Origin: Arthrobacter sp. ISL-48
GTDB lineage: Bacteria; Actinomycetota; Actinomycetes; Actinomycetales; Micrococcaceae
Reading direction: 5' to 3'
Length of the DNA: 64,000 nucleotides
Assembly: GCF_018613805.1 (NCBI RefSeq)
Contig: NZ_JAGGPL010000008.1
Location: forward strand, 1-64,000
Of the stretch, positions 54,156 through 63,006 are shown one piece after another (the stretch's first letter is position 1; each line of letters begins with the position of its first letter). The position numbers and the translations under genes were made by a program. Below the pieces are notes generated by a model that was given only the letters and a program-made list of their open reading frames with translations, was not told the DNA's origin and searched no databases.

Positions 54156-56129
54156 TTGGGAATCTTGGACACCATCCGGAATCCGCAGGACCTGAACGAG
54201 TTGTCACAAAGCCAGTTGGAGCAACTGGCTGGTGAGATCAGGAGTTTCCTGATCGCCAACGTCTCGCAGACGGGTGGACACCTCGGCCCCAACCTCGGCG
54301 TCGTGGAAATGACGCTTGCCGTGCACCGCATTTTTGACTCACCCCGGGACAGCATCGTTTTCGACACCGGGCACCAGTCCTACGTCCACAAGCTCCTGAC
54401 CGGCCGGCAGGACTTCAGTACATTGCGCCAGCAGGGCGGAATGTCCGGCTACCCGTCCCGCGCCGAGTCCGAACACGACATCGTGGAAAGCTCCCATGCA
54501 TCTTCGTCTCTGTCCTGGGCAGATGGCATCTCCAGGGCGAGGCAGCTCACCGGCGAGGGCGACCGCTATGTTGTCGCAGTGGTGGGGGACGGTGCTCTGA
54601 CGGGCGGAATGGCCTGGGAGGCCATCAACAACATCGCTGCTGACAAGCGGCGGCGCGTGGTGATCGTCGTGAACGACAATGGGCGGTCATACGCGCCAAC
54701 GGTTGGCGGTTTCGCGGACTACCTGGCCTCCCTCCGGCCCACCATCGATTCCTTCCGTGCTGCGCCCGCGTATGAGGGCACCCTGGACTGGTGGAGGCGG
54801 AAGCTCCAGAAGAGCGGCCCGCTCGGACAGTTCACCTACAAGAGCCTGCATGCCATGAAGAAGGGCATCAAGGACTGGTGGGCCCCCCAGGGAATGTTCG
54901 AAGACCTCGGCATGAAGTACATCGGCCCGGTGGATGGCCACAACCTCCAGGCCATGGAGCTTGCACTGTCCACTGCCAGGCACTACGCAGGCCCGGTTAT
55001 CGTGCACGCCATGACCGAAAAGGGCCACGGGTACGCACCGGCGCGGGCCCATGAAGCGGACCAGTTCCACGCCGTCGGCATCATCGATCCAGAGACCGGC
55101 GAACCGACGGGTTCCGCCGGCGCCCAGTCCTGGACCTCGGTTTTCGCCGACGAGATTGCCGCGATCGCCGATGAACGCGACGACATCGTCGGTATCACCG
55201 GTGCGATGCTGATTCCCGTGGGGCTGCATAAGTTCGCTGCGAGGCACCCGGACCGCGTCATCGACGTCGGCATCGCAGAGCAGCACGCCCTTACTTCGGC
55301 CGCCGGTATGGCCTTCGGTGGCCTCCACCCGGTGGTTGCGGTGTACGCCACCTTCCTGAACCGCGCCTTCGACCAGCTCCTGATGGATGTCGCGCTGCAC
55401 AAAGCCGGTGTCACAATCGTCCTGGACCGGGCCGGCGTCACTGGCCCGGACGGCGCAAGCCACCACGGCATGTGGGACATGTCCATGGTCCAGATCGTTC
55501 CGGGGCTCCACCTAGCGGCACCCCGTGACGCGACACGGCTGCGTGAAGAACTCCGGGAGGCCGTGGCGATCAGCGACGCCCCGAGCGTGGTGCGGTATTC
55601 CAAGGGGACCGTGGGTGCTGAAGTGGAAGCCATCGAACAATTGAGCGACGGCGTGGATGTGCTGGCCCGCCGGCCTTCCGGTTCCACCGAGAACGATGTG
55701 CTGATCGTCAGCGTAGGCGCCATGTCCGAACTCGCCCTGGACGTCGCCAACAGGCTGGGTGCCCAGGGCATCAGCAGCACCGTGGTGGATCCACGCTGGG
55801 TTCTCCCCGTACGCCGCTCAATCATTGCCCTGGCGTCCCATCACCGGCTGGTGATCTGCATCGAGGACGGCGTGCGCGCGGGCGGCGTGGGTTCCCGGAT
55901 CCGGCAGGAAATGCGTGGCGCGGGGGTGGACACTGCCCTGAACGAGGTAGGACTGCCTGCCGAGTTCCTCGACCATGGGACCCGTAGCCAGGTGCTGGAA
56001 CGCGTGGGACTTACGGCCCAGCAGATAACGCACGACGTCGTGGCCCAGGTTCTGGGGACGAAGGTCCCCTTTGCGCGTCCCCTGCCTGGGCAGCAGCATC
56101 CCACCACCGGCAGTCTGCCGATCCTGTGA
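54156..56129 (+). CDS. dxs: 1-deoxy-D-xylulose-5-phosphate synthase
   Basis: Thiamine diphosphate enzyme that condenses pyruvate and glyceraldehyde 3-phosphate, the first step of the MEP isoprenoid pathway. 657 residues from a TTG at 54156 ([13 protein letters not shown]), which has AAGGAGG six bases before it; the open frame upstream is 20 codons longer but lacks a good ribosome binding site. Motifs: [12 protein letters not shown], the ThDP site [16 protein letters not shown], and the catalytic-domain patterns [15 protein letters not shown] and [15 protein letters not shown]. An extra segment of about 25 residues ([14 protein letters not shown]) is usual for actinobacteria. The DUF402 gene follows. 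Confidence 0.97.
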   Translation: MGILDTIRNPQDLNELSQSQLEQLAGEIRSFLIANVSQTGGHLGPNLGVVEMTLAVHRIFDSPRDSIVFDTGHQSYVHKLLTGRQDFSTLRQQGGMSGYPSRAESEHDIVESSHASSSLSWADGISRARQLTGEGDRYVVAVVGDGALTGGMAWEAINNIAADKRRRVVIVVNDNGRSYAPTVGGFADYLASLRPTIDSFRAAPAYEGTLDWWRRKLQKSGPLGQFTYKSLHAMKKGIKDWWAPQGMFEDLGMKYIGPVDGHNLQAMELALSTARHYAGPVIVHAMTEKGHGYAPARAHEADQFHAVGIIDPETGEPTGSAGAQSWTSVFADEIAAIADERDDIVGITGAMLIPVGLHKFAARHPDRVIDVGIAEQHALTSAAGMAFGGLHPVVAVYATFLNRAFDQLLMDVALHKAGVTIVLDRAGVTGPDGASHHGMWDMSMVQIVPGLHLAAPRDATRLREELREAVAISDAPSVVRYSKGTVGAEVEAIEQLSDGVDVLARRPSGSTENDVLIVSVGAMSELALDVANRLGAQGISSTVVDPRWVLPVRRSIIALASHHRLVICIEDGVRAGGVGSRIRQEMRGAGVDTALNEVGLPAEFLDHGTRSQVLERVGLTAQQITHDVVAQVLGTKVPFARPLPGQQHPTTGSLPIL

Positions 56130-56173
56130 GGGAAGAGGACAGGCTGAAGTATCCGGGCGCCTGGGGGGACGGG

Positions 56174-56743
56174 GTGACCGAACAGCATCAAAGCACAACC
56201 CGCGTCCCTTCAGGCCTTGAACCCGGGCAGCTAGTGGTGGCACGGAACAGGAAATGGAACGGAAAAGCCCACTGGGTGGTACCCGGACGCTACCTGGGTG
56301 AGGACCAGTTCGGGTGGTGGATCTTCCAGGGGACAAACGAGTTCTGCTCGCGCCCGGGAGCTGCTTTCTACGCGGAGTCCGATGCCGTGCTCCTCATTCC
56401 GCGTTCGGGTGAATGGGTGGCCACCTTCTACGATGATGCCCACCCGAACGGCGTACGGGTATACGTGGACCTTGCCGTTGCCCATGAGTGGAGCAACATC
56501 CGGCCCGGGGTCACCGAGTTCCATGTGATCGACATGGACCTGGACGTGGTCCGTACGTCTGACCGCGGGGTTTACATCGACGACGAAGACGAGTTTGCCG
56601 AACATCGCCTCGCCATGAAATACCCGGCCCATCTGGTGGAATCCCTCCAGGCGGCCACCGACCAGCTTTTTCAGGCCGTTAAGGCACAGCAGGCACCCTT
56701 CGACGGTACCGACGTCGAGTGGTTCACGAAGGGACGCGCATGA
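56174..56743 (+). CDS. DUF402 domain protein
   Basis: 189 residues from the GTG at 56174; a GTG at 56126 overlapping the dxs stop would add 16 residues of non-coding-looking sequence. The DUF402 (FomD-like) barrel is visible around residues 35-130, with PRSGEWVATFYDDAHP and VRVYVDLAVAHEWSN. Characterised relatives are nucleoside di- or triphosphate phosphatases or hydrolases that act with metal ions, so a nucleotide substrate is possible. It is followed by an unknown gene with ATGA overlap. It may be co-transcribed with dxs, but the functional link is unclear. Confidence 0.85.
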   Translation: MTEQHQSTTRVPSGLEPGQLVVARNRKWNGKAHWVVPGRYLGEDQFGWWIFQGTNEFCSRPGAAFYAESDAVLLIPRSGEWVATFYDDAHPNGVRVYVDLAVAHEWSNIRPGVTEFHVIDMDLDVVRTSDRGVYIDDEDEFAEHRLAMKYPAHLVESLQAATDQLFQAVKAQQAPFDGTDVEWFTKGRA

Positions 56744-57300
56744 GCGGAATTATCAGGGTCTACAAACGCGACGACGAGGGAGTGCTGCACTTTCGCGAGG
56801 GCTGGTTCGACGAGGACTACAGCCAGTTCGTGATGAATTACGGCGTGGTGGGGCACCAAAGCAAGACCGAAGAGACGGATGTCGCCGATGCCGAGGCAGT
56901 CGAAGGGCTCATGGACGCTTTCTCGGCGCAGTGTGCGGAGGACGGGTACGCAGAGATTCCCGACGAAGAGCAGTACTGGGTGGTGGCCCAGTTCGCGCTT
57001 AAAACCAAGGACGGCACCGACCGGGACCGCTACCTGGAGGAGAAGGCGAAGGACGCCATCATCAGCCACCTGGCGTGGCGCGGGCTGGGTACCGTGGAGC
57101 GCACTGAGTTCAGCGACTACAAGCTGAACATCGTCTGCCTCTGCCCCGACGTCAACAAAGCAGTCAGCGCGATCAAAGTCTGCAGCCGTGGGGAGGACCT
57201 GGACTTCACCAAACTCAGCATCGGTGCTGCGCCCTACAGCGAACCCGGCAACTTCAAACTCAAGCACTCCGCCAAGCCTGCCCACAGCTTCAGCCTCTAG
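56740..57300 (+). CDS. conserved hypothetical protein after the DUF402 gene
   Basis: 186 residues from the ATG at 56740, which overlaps the DUF402 stop (ATGA) and has GAAGGGA upstream. The protein is acidic and soluble, with an N-terminal beta-hairpin pattern (GIIRVYKRDDEGVLHFREGWF). It has two halves: a WGR-like first part up to about residue 65 (GVVGHQSKTEETDV) and an alpha/beta second part (VERTEFSDYKLNIVCLCPD). The resemblance of the first part to a WGR fold is only an impression. No catalytic motif is evident. Translational coupling suggests that it works with the DUF402 protein. Confidence 0.8.
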   Translation: MSGIIRVYKRDDEGVLHFREGWFDEDYSQFVMNYGVVGHQSKTEETDVADAEAVEGLMDAFSAQCAEDGYAEIPDEEQYWVVAQFALKTKDGTDRDRYLEEKAKDAIISHLAWRGLGTVERTEFSDYKLNIVCLCPDVNKAVSAIKVCSRGEDLDFTKLSIGAAPYSEPGNFKLKHSAKPAHSFSL

Positions 57301-57309
57301 GGTGGTGCC

Positions 57310-58287
57310 ATGACTGAATATCGACGAGTGGGAAGCTCCGGACTGACAGTTTCCGTGGTGGGGCTGGGCTGCAACAACCTCGGCCGCGCCAAGACGGCGA
57401 CCGAAACGCAGGAGGGCACTGACGCCGTCGTGCACGCCGCCCTGGACGCAGGGGTGACCCTTTTCGACGTCGCGGACACGTACGGACGCGAGCCCGGACT
57501 CAGTGAGACAATGCTCGGCAAGGCCCTCGCCGCCAGGCGTAACGACGCCGTGGTGGCCACCAAGTTCGGGATGGACATGCGCGGGGCCAACGGCCCTGAC
57601 TTCGGAGCCAGGGGCTCCCGCCGCTACATCATCCGAGCCGCGGAAGCTTCACTGCGCCGGTTGGGAACGGACTGGATTGACCTCTACCAGTTCCACACCC
57701 CTGACCCGCTGACGCCGATCGATGAGACACTGTCCGCGCTGGACGATCTGGTGACCAGCGGGAAGGTCCGCTACATCGGGCACTCGAACCGTGCCGGCTG
57801 GCAAATCGCCGAGGCCGAATTCGTGGCGCGGGCGTCAGGACTGACGCGATTTATCTCCGCCCAGAACCACTACAACCTCCTGGACCGGCGCGCCGAGCTG
57901 GAGGTCATCCCGGCCGCCGAGGCCTACGGCATTGGCCTGCTGCCCTACTTTCCGCTCGCCAACGGACTCCTCACCGGAAAGTACTCGCGTGATCTGGCCC
58001 CGGCGGGGTCAAGGCTCAGCCACACCAGGACCAACCTGGTTCATGATGCCGACTGGGAGCAACTCGAAAAGTTTGGCGCCTTCGCGGCCGAGCGCAACCT
58101 GACAGAAATCCAGGTGGCATTTTCCTGGCTGGCTGCCCAGCCGTCGGTCAGCAGCGTGATTGCAGGTGCCACGAAGCCTGAACAGATCCGGCAGAACGCT
58201 GGGGCGGTGGCCTGGGTGCCGGAGAGGGAAGAGCTGGCCGAGCTGGATTCGATCTTCCCCAGCGTTCCCAAAGTCGCGCTGTTCTAG
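57310..58287 (+). CDS. aldo/keto reductase
   Basis: NADPH-dependent oxidoreductase of 325 residues with an AKR barrel. The catalytic tetrad is Asp53, Tyr58, Lys85 and His129 (FDVADTYG, VVATKFG, LYQFHTPDP). The C-terminal cofactor pattern is SSVIAGATKPEQIRQN. The substrate class, small carbonyls or sugars, cannot be told from sequence. GGTGG precedes the ATG weakly. It lies 10 bases from the nucleoside hydrolase gene, and these two run into the ECF transporter genes. A role in converting a released sugar such as ribose is possible but not shown. Confidence 0.92.
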   Translation: MTEYRRVGSSGLTVSVVGLGCNNLGRAKTATETQEGTDAVVHAALDAGVTLFDVADTYGREPGLSETMLGKALAARRNDAVVATKFGMDMRGANGPDFGARGSRRYIIRAAEASLRRLGTDWIDLYQFHTPDPLTPIDETLSALDDLVTSGKVRYIGHSNRAGWQIAEAEFVARASGLTRFISAQNHYNLLDRRAELEVIPAAEAYGIGLLPYFPLANGLLTGKYSRDLAPAGSRLSHTRTNLVHDADWEQLEKFGAFAAERNLTEIQVAFSWLAAQPSVSSVIAGATKPEQIRQNAGAVAWVPEREELAELDSIFPSVPKVALF

Positions 58288-58297
58288 CGGAGGCCGA

Positions 58298-59353
58298 ATG
58301 ACACGACTGCTCCTGGACGTGGACACAGGGATCGACGATGCCCTGGCCCTGGCCTATCTGGCATCCCTGCCGGACATTGAGTTCGTGGCCGTCACGTCGT
58401 CCGCCGGCAACGTTGACGTCCACCAGGTGGCACGCAACACCCTGGCCATGCTGGAGCTGTGCGGGCGGCGGAATGTGGAGGTGGTGGTCGGGGCGGAGGT
58501 TCCGTTGGGAATCCCGCTGGTGACCACTCCCGAAACCCACGGTCCCCAGGGCCTGGGCCATGCTGTGCTGCCCGCTCCGTCAGGGGCGGTCTCCGGGCGG
58601 GATGCCGCGGACGTGTGGGTGGAAGCCGCGCGTGCCAGCCCGGGGGAGCTGACGGCCCTGATTACGGCTCCGCTGACGAACTTTGCCCTCGCCATCCGGA
58701 AAGAACCCCGGTTGCCCGAGCTCCTGGACAAGGTGGTCATCATGGGTGGCAGTTTCTACCACCAGGGAAACACCACGCCGCTGGCCGAGTGGAACACCCA
58801 CGTTGATCCGCATGCCGCGAAGGAAGTCTATGCGGCATACCGCGGGCTGCCCGCGGAACGCCTGCCTATCGTCTGTTCGCTCGACACCACCGAGCGGATA
58901 GAGCTGCGGCCGGAGCACGTTCGCCTGCTGGCGGCGGAGGCAGGTTGTGCCGTGGAGGAACTTGTGCTCCCGGACCAGCCGGAAGGCCTCCGGAGCGGCT
59001 CCGATAACCCGCTGATCCGCCACCTGTCCGACGCGCTCCGGTTCTACTTCGAATTCCACCGGCACTATGACCAGGGCTACATCGCCCACGTTCATGACTA
59101 CTTTGCCGCCGGCGTTGCGGCCGGCACCCTCGAATATTCCACCCGGCTGGCCACGGTGGATGTTGAGACTGACTCTCCGCTGCTGGCGGGGACCACGGTC
59201 GCTGACTACCGGAACCTGTGGGGCCATCCGCACAACGCCAGGATCGTCTCGGACAACAACCCGCGTGCGGCCTTCGATGAGCTCGTGAAGTCCGTTGGCG
59301 GCCTTGCCCGCAGGCTGGCTGAAGGGGATGTCCGGCCGTCTCCCAGCCGGTAA
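58298..59353 (+). CDS. nucleoside hydrolase (IunH/RihA family)
   Basis: Cleaves the N-glycosidic bond of nucleosides to give a base and ribose. 351 residues. The calcium-binding fingerprint DVDTGIDDA is at residues 7-15, with further site residues in APLTNFALAI, MGGSFYHQGNTTPLAEWNTHVDP and the C-terminal SDNNPRAAFDEL. Purine or pyrimidine preference cannot be read. GCGGAGG precedes the ATG. It is transcribed with the aldo/keto reductase; the ECF S gene follows after 124 bases that may fold into a leader. The combination points to uptake and breakdown of a nucleoside-type compound. Confidence 0.93.
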   Translation: MTRLLLDVDTGIDDALALAYLASLPDIEFVAVTSSAGNVDVHQVARNTLAMLELCGRRNVEVVVGAEVPLGIPLVTTPETHGPQGLGHAVLPAPSGAVSGRDAADVWVEAARASPGELTALITAPLTNFALAIRKEPRLPELLDKVVIMGGSFYHQGNTTPLAEWNTHVDPHAAKEVYAAYRGLPAERLPIVCSLDTTERIELRPEHVRLLAAEAGCAVEELVLPDQPEGLRSGSDNPLIRHLSDALRFYFEFHRHYDQGYIAHVHDYFAAGVAAGTLEYSTRLATVDVETDSPLLAGTTVADYRNLWGHPHNARIVSDNNPRAAFDELVKSVGGLARRLAEGDVRPSPSR

Positions 59354-59477
59354 ACTGGTGTCCGGTCCCGGGGGAGCGGAAACGCGTGCCCGGCCCGCTG
59401 CCGAGGTGACATACGCAGCTGCATGCACAGTCCCGGACCTTCCCGGCCGCGGAGCCTGAACCTTCAAAGGAAACACC
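59354..59477 (+). promoter_or_regulatory. possible structured RNA leader before the ECF genes
   Basis: The 124 bases have paired elements: GTCCGG (59360-59365) with CCGGAC (59433-59438) closes a domain that contains a GCG-GAAA-CGC tetraloop hairpin (59375-59385 region) and an AGCT/TGCATGCA stretch. It does not match TPP or cobalamin riboswitch signatures as far as I can tell. It may be a riboswitch of unknown type or only GC-rich spacer sequence. Confidence 0.3.
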
Positions 59478-60299
59478 ATGTCATCCTCGTCCCTGACACT
59501 GCCCGAAGCTCGCAAGGCTGCCTCACGGAATCGCCGCATCCTGGAGATTCTGGGCGCCGCCGCGATCGCGGGAACCTATATCTTCCTTGTCCTCACCCAG
59601 CCGGCGGACATTGCCAATGGTCCCGCAAGCTTCTCGGCACTCGTGGCGTTGGGTGGCTTCCTGCTCGGTGCCGTGCTCCTGATCGTGGCCGTGCTGCCGG
59701 TGCTCCCCACCTCCACCTTGGTCCTCATCCCGGTGGCTCTCGTCCTGAACGTGGTCCTTGGCCAGGTCATGGGCAGCACCGGACTGCCGTTCTACTTCGA
59801 CGCCATCGGCACTGTCCTGATAGCTGTCCTGGCCGGACCTGCCGCGGGCGCAGCCACCGGGGCCCTGAGCAGCATTGTCTGGTCCTTCTTCAACCCCACC
59901 GTCCTGCCCTTCGCCGCCGGCGCAGCCCTGATCGGCTTCCTGGCGGGACTGGCCGCCCGCAGCGGACTGTTCCGCCGCTTTTACCTGGCACCTGTGGCCG
60001 GTTTCATCACAGGGATCGTCGCGGGCGTCGTCTCCGCCCCGATTGCCGCTTTCGTCTTCGGCGGCACGTCCGGCGTCGGTACGGGTGCGATCGTCAGTGC
60101 CTTCCGCGCCATGGGCGACACCCTTCTGGCAGCCATCACCAAGCAGGCGCTCATCTCCGACCCCATGGACAAGGCGATCGTTTTCGCTATCGCGGCGATG
60201 CTGGTTTACGCGCTGCCGCGCCGGACCACTTTCCAGTTCCCCTTCGTTCGGCGTTTCCGGGTACTCGCAGGGAAGGCCCCGGCCGCGCCCGCCTCCTGA
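59478..60299 (+). CDS. ECF transporter S component (substrate unknown)
   Basis: Substrate-binding membrane subunit of an energy-coupling factor importer, 273 residues with about six or seven helices. Typical S-component traits are the GLPFYFDAIGTVLIAVLAGP segment and FAAGAALIGFLAGLAAR. A basic N-terminus precedes the first helix at about 25. AAAGGAAACACC gives a good ribosome binding site. T and A genes follow (11 bases and ATGA overlap), so this is a complete group I ECF system. The neighbouring nucleoside hydrolase suggests a nucleoside, nucleobase or vitamin precursor as substrate (inference). It is not one of the well-marked RibU, BioY or ThiT families. Confidence 0.88.
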   Translation: MSSSSLTLPEARKAASRNRRILEILGAAAIAGTYIFLVLTQPADIANGPASFSALVALGGFLLGAVLLIVAVLPVLPTSTLVLIPVALVLNVVLGQVMGSTGLPFYFDAIGTVLIAVLAGPAAGAATGALSSIVWSFFNPTVLPFAAGAALIGFLAGLAARSGLFRRFYLAPVAGFITGIVAGVVSAPIAAFVFGGTSGVGTGAIVSAFRAMGDTLLAAITKQALISDPMDKAIVFAIAAMLVYALPRRTTFQFPFVRRFRVLAGKAPAAPAS

Positions 60300-60310
60300 C
60301 ACCGCTGTCC

Positions 60311-61063
60311 ATGCGCCTGCACCCGTTCACCGCGCTGACGGCGGCAGCCTGCACCGCTGTTGCCACGACGGCGGCAGCGAGCTGGCCGCTGTCCGTTGCG
60401 GTAGTCGTGGCCACAGCCGTCCTGGCGGCGCGCGCGAGGGTTGCGGGGCGCGTGCTGTTTGCGGCGGCAGTCACAATGGCTCCGCTGTGCCTTTCGCTGC
60501 TGGTGCTGCACGGGCTTTTCTTCCCCGAAGGCCGGACAGTCCTGGCCGAGTGGGGGCCGGCGCGGGTCACGGCCGAAGGCCTGGAGTTCGCCCTGGACCT
60601 TGCCACGCGCACCTCGGCCTGTGTGCTGGTCCTCCTCCTGTTCTCTTTCACCGTGAGCGTGCCCGACCTTGTGTCCGCGCTGGCGGCGCGCAGCGTCCCG
60701 CCGCAGTTCGGCTTCGTGCTGGCTTCCACCCTTACCCTGGTGCCTGCCATCGCCGCCCGCCTGGATCGAATCCGGCAGGCCCAGGAAGCGCGGGGTCTGC
60801 TGCTTCGGGGCGGGCTGCTGTCCCGCCTCGGTGCCCTCCGCCTGCAGATGGTGCCGCTGGTCCTGGGGCTGATTGACGACGCCGGTATCCGCGCCCAGGC
60901 GCTCGAGGCCCGGGGCTTCGGCGCCCCGGGACCGCACACAATCTTCCGGCACGTTGAGGACCCGCCCCGGCAGCGGATTTTCCGGGCCGTGGCGCTGGTC
61001 TTGGCAGCGATGGCCGTCGTGCTCCGTCTCCTGGCCTCGTGGCCGGAAGTGGCGTCCCCATGA
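60311..61063 (+). CDS. ECF transporter T component (EcfT)
   Basis: Transmembrane coupling subunit of 250 residues. The two Ala-Arg-Gly motifs that contact the ATPases are present: QEARGLLLRGG and ALEARGFGAPG. Five helices are predicted, with the coupling helices between them. The ATG at 60311 lies 11 bases after the S gene and has no strong ribosome binding site; translation is probably coupled. Its stop overlaps the start of the ATPase gene. Confidence 0.93.
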   Translation: MRLHPFTALTAAACTAVATTAAASWPLSVAVVVATAVLAARARVAGRVLFAAAVTMAPLCLSLLVLHGLFFPEGRTVLAEWGPARVTAEGLEFALDLATRTSACVLVLLLFSFTVSVPDLVSALAARSVPPQFGFVLASTLTLVPAIAARLDRIRQAQEARGLLLRGGLLSRLGALRLQMVPLVLGLIDDAGIRAQALEARGFGAPGPHTIFRHVEDPPRQRIFRAVALVLAAMAVVLRLLASWPEVASP

Positions 61064-62583
61064 CGGCGGCGACGCGCGCAGCGCTGCGGGCCGGGATTGA
61101 TGAGTTCACGTTCCATGGCGGGACAGCACCTGCACTGCGCGGCGTCGGCCTTGAGATCGCCCCGGGAAGCCTGACAGCTGTCCTGGGCGGATCCGGGAGC
61201 GGCAAATCAACTCTGGGCAAGGTGCTGGCCGGCTGGTTGCGCGCCGGACATTCAGGCGCCCTTCGGGGAAGCCTGGAGCTTTTCGGCACGCGCCTGGACT
61301 TCCGCGGTTCCGCCGGAGATCCGCGGATCAACCCTGCGGAATGGTCCCGCCGGGTGTGTTTCGTTCCCCAGGACGCCGCCGCGATGCTGTCGACGGTACG
61401 CTCAACGGTGGCAGAGGAACTGGCTTTTGGCCTGGAAAACCGGGGAACTCCACGGCAGGACATGCTGGTTGCGGTGGAGCGTGCAGCAGCCGGCATCGGA
61501 CTGTCGGCACTGCTGGACCGGGATCCGGCCACGCTCTCGGGCGGTGAACTGAGGCGGTTGGCCGTGGGCTGCGCCGTCATCACCGAGCCGGACGTCCTGG
61601 TCCTCGATGAGCCGCTGGCCTCGCTCGATGCTGCCGGTGCGGCGCAGATGGCCGATCTTATCCGAAGCCTGGTCGCCCGGGGCGTCGCCGTCGTCGTCCT
61701 GGGGCACTCGGTGGACAGGCTGGCCCTCCAGGCGGGGCACTGGATAGTCCTTGACGGCGGCATTGCAACTGCGGCCGGGTCTCCGGCTCACATCATGGGA
61801 TCACCGGAACTGGACGCCTCGGGCGTGCGGCTTTCGGCTCCAGCGGCGTCGGCGCTGCCTGCCGCTCCGCCAGGGCCCGCCTTCAACCTTGGCGACGTGC
61901 CCGTGATCCTGGAACTCCAGGGAGTGGGATTCGGCTATCCTGCGGCATCACCAGGGCGCCCTGGCCGCGCTACGGAAAATGCAGTGCTGCGGGACCTGGA
62001 CTTCAGCTTGCGGCCGGGAGAGATCGTGGCCATTACCGGGCCCAACGGCGCCGGTAAGTCCACGCTCCTTCGCTTGTTCAACGGCCTGCTCCGGCCCTCG
62101 TACGGGGACGTCCGGGTAGGCGGAAACAGTATCGCAAGTATGCCGGTGGGAGGGGTGGCGGCCTCCGTTGGACTCTTGTTCCAGCAACCGCGGGATCAGC
62201 TGTTCGAACGGACGGCATTGCGGGAAGTACGCTTCGGACTCCGCCAGCTCCTTGGCTCCGAGGGTGCCGATGCCCGGGCACGTGCGGCGCTGGAGGACGT
62301 AGGACTGTCCGCTGCTGCGTCGGTCCATCCGGCAGACCTGCCCGCCTCGCAGCAGCGGCTCCTCGCCCTCGCCAGCGTTCTGGCGCGGGATCCGGCAGTA
62401 ATTGCGTTGGATGAGCCCTCCGTGGGGCTGGACCGGCACGGTGTGGAGCGCCTCGGCCGTGCAGTCGAACAGGCGGCGGCGAGGGGGAAGGGCGTTGTAT
62501 TGGTCACGCACGACGCCGGTTATGCCCGGACCGCCGCGTACCGGAACCTGCAGATCGACGCCGGCCGGCTGCGCGAGGTATAG
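61060..62583 (+). CDS. ECF transporter ATPase, two fused ABC domains
   Basis: 507 residues with EcfA and EcfA-prime halves in one chain. NBD1 has Walker A GGSGSGKST, signature LSGGELRRL and Walker B VLVLDEPLASLD. NBD2 has Walker A GPNGAGKST, a degenerate signature (LPASQQRLL) and Walker B VIALDEPSVGLD. The linker is Pro/Ala-rich (about 245-280). The ATG at 61060 overlaps the T-gene stop by 4 bases. The asymmetric signature suggests that one of the two ATP sites is catalytically weak, as in several fused transporters. No gene continues the operon; the next 423 bases hold only a remnant. Confidence 0.92.
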   Translation: MTAATRAALRAGIDEFTFHGGTAPALRGVGLEIAPGSLTAVLGGSGSGKSTLGKVLAGWLRAGHSGALRGSLELFGTRLDFRGSAGDPRINPAEWSRRVCFVPQDAAAMLSTVRSTVAEELAFGLENRGTPRQDMLVAVERAAAGIGLSALLDRDPATLSGGELRRLAVGCAVITEPDVLVLDEPLASLDAAGAAQMADLIRSLVARGVAVVVLGHSVDRLALQAGHWIVLDGGIATAAGSPAHIMGSPELDASGVRLSAPAASALPAAPPGPAFNLGDVPVILELQGVGFGYPAASPGRPGRATENAVLRDLDFSLRPGEIVAITGPNGAGKSTLLRLFNGLLRPSYGDVRVGGNSIASMPVGGVAASVGLLFQQPRDQLFERTALREVRFGLRQLLGSEGADARARAALEDVGLSAAASVHPADLPASQQRLLALASVLARDPAVIALDEPSVGLDRHGVERLGRAVEQAAARGKGVVLVTHDAGYARTAAYRNLQIDAGRLREV

Positions 62584-62670
62584 CCGGACTGCGGCGACGG
62601 GGACGTCACTCCTGGATCCCAGCATCCCGCGCTCCGATATCGCCCTCCTCGACGGCACCTCAAGTCACAA

Positions 62671-62838
62671 TTGGATGTGTGGGCCGCTGACAGGGGAGCT
62701 CTCCGCCCACTCATCGGAGAGGTTGACGAACCCCTTTTCCAGTCTTGTCTACCCTTGCTTAACGACTCCGACCGGCGATGGCTCCGGTCAGCCATGGAAG
62801 TGGCCTATCCCAACCACCCGTGGCTCAAGGAGCTTTAG
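62671..62838 (+). pseudogene. remnant of an unidentified gene (C-terminal piece)
   Basis: The 423 bases from 62584 to 63006 have no complete gene. One frame, the same as the preceding ATPase gene, reads like the end of a protein from 62671: LDVWAADRGALRPLIGEV, then a helical stretch with two Trp and Arg residues, ending PNHPWLKEL and a TAG. A TTG at 62671 or GTG at 62677 could start it, but there is no ribosome binding site. Codon use is less GC-rich than next door. I take it as a decayed fragment; a real 55-residue protein is the alternative. No known family is recognised. Bases 62839-63006 hold nothing further that I can support. Confidence 0.35.
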
Positions 62839-63006
62839 AGTACCTCTGGATGGCTTTGCGATTCAGCTGGCCGCGGGCCCCATCCAGGTGGAGGTCCTTC
62901 ATTCGGGTCGAAACTCTCGTCATCTTGTGCGTGTTGTAAAGAGCATTCATCTGGACCGGCCGTAGTGTCGGGCCATGGTCGAAGCTGGCAGGGGGATGTG
63001 AACGGC

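Noticed and set aside
59354..59477. TPP or cobalamin riboswitch before the ECF S gene.
   Set aside because: Neither the TPP boxes (CTGAGA, ACCTGATCTGG) nor a cobalamin-type core could be placed; the region is too short for a full cobalamin element.
62825..62950. A 41-codon minus-strand frame (starts MNALYNTHK) in the gene-free stretch.
   Set aside because: Short, without ribosome binding site or recognisable family; it overlaps the plus-strand remnant at its end. Not enough support.
62402..62965. A 187-codon plus-strand frame running from inside the ECF ATPase gene into the gap.
   Set aside because: Its first part is a shadow of the ATPase gene, and the rest changes character several times; no convincing start.
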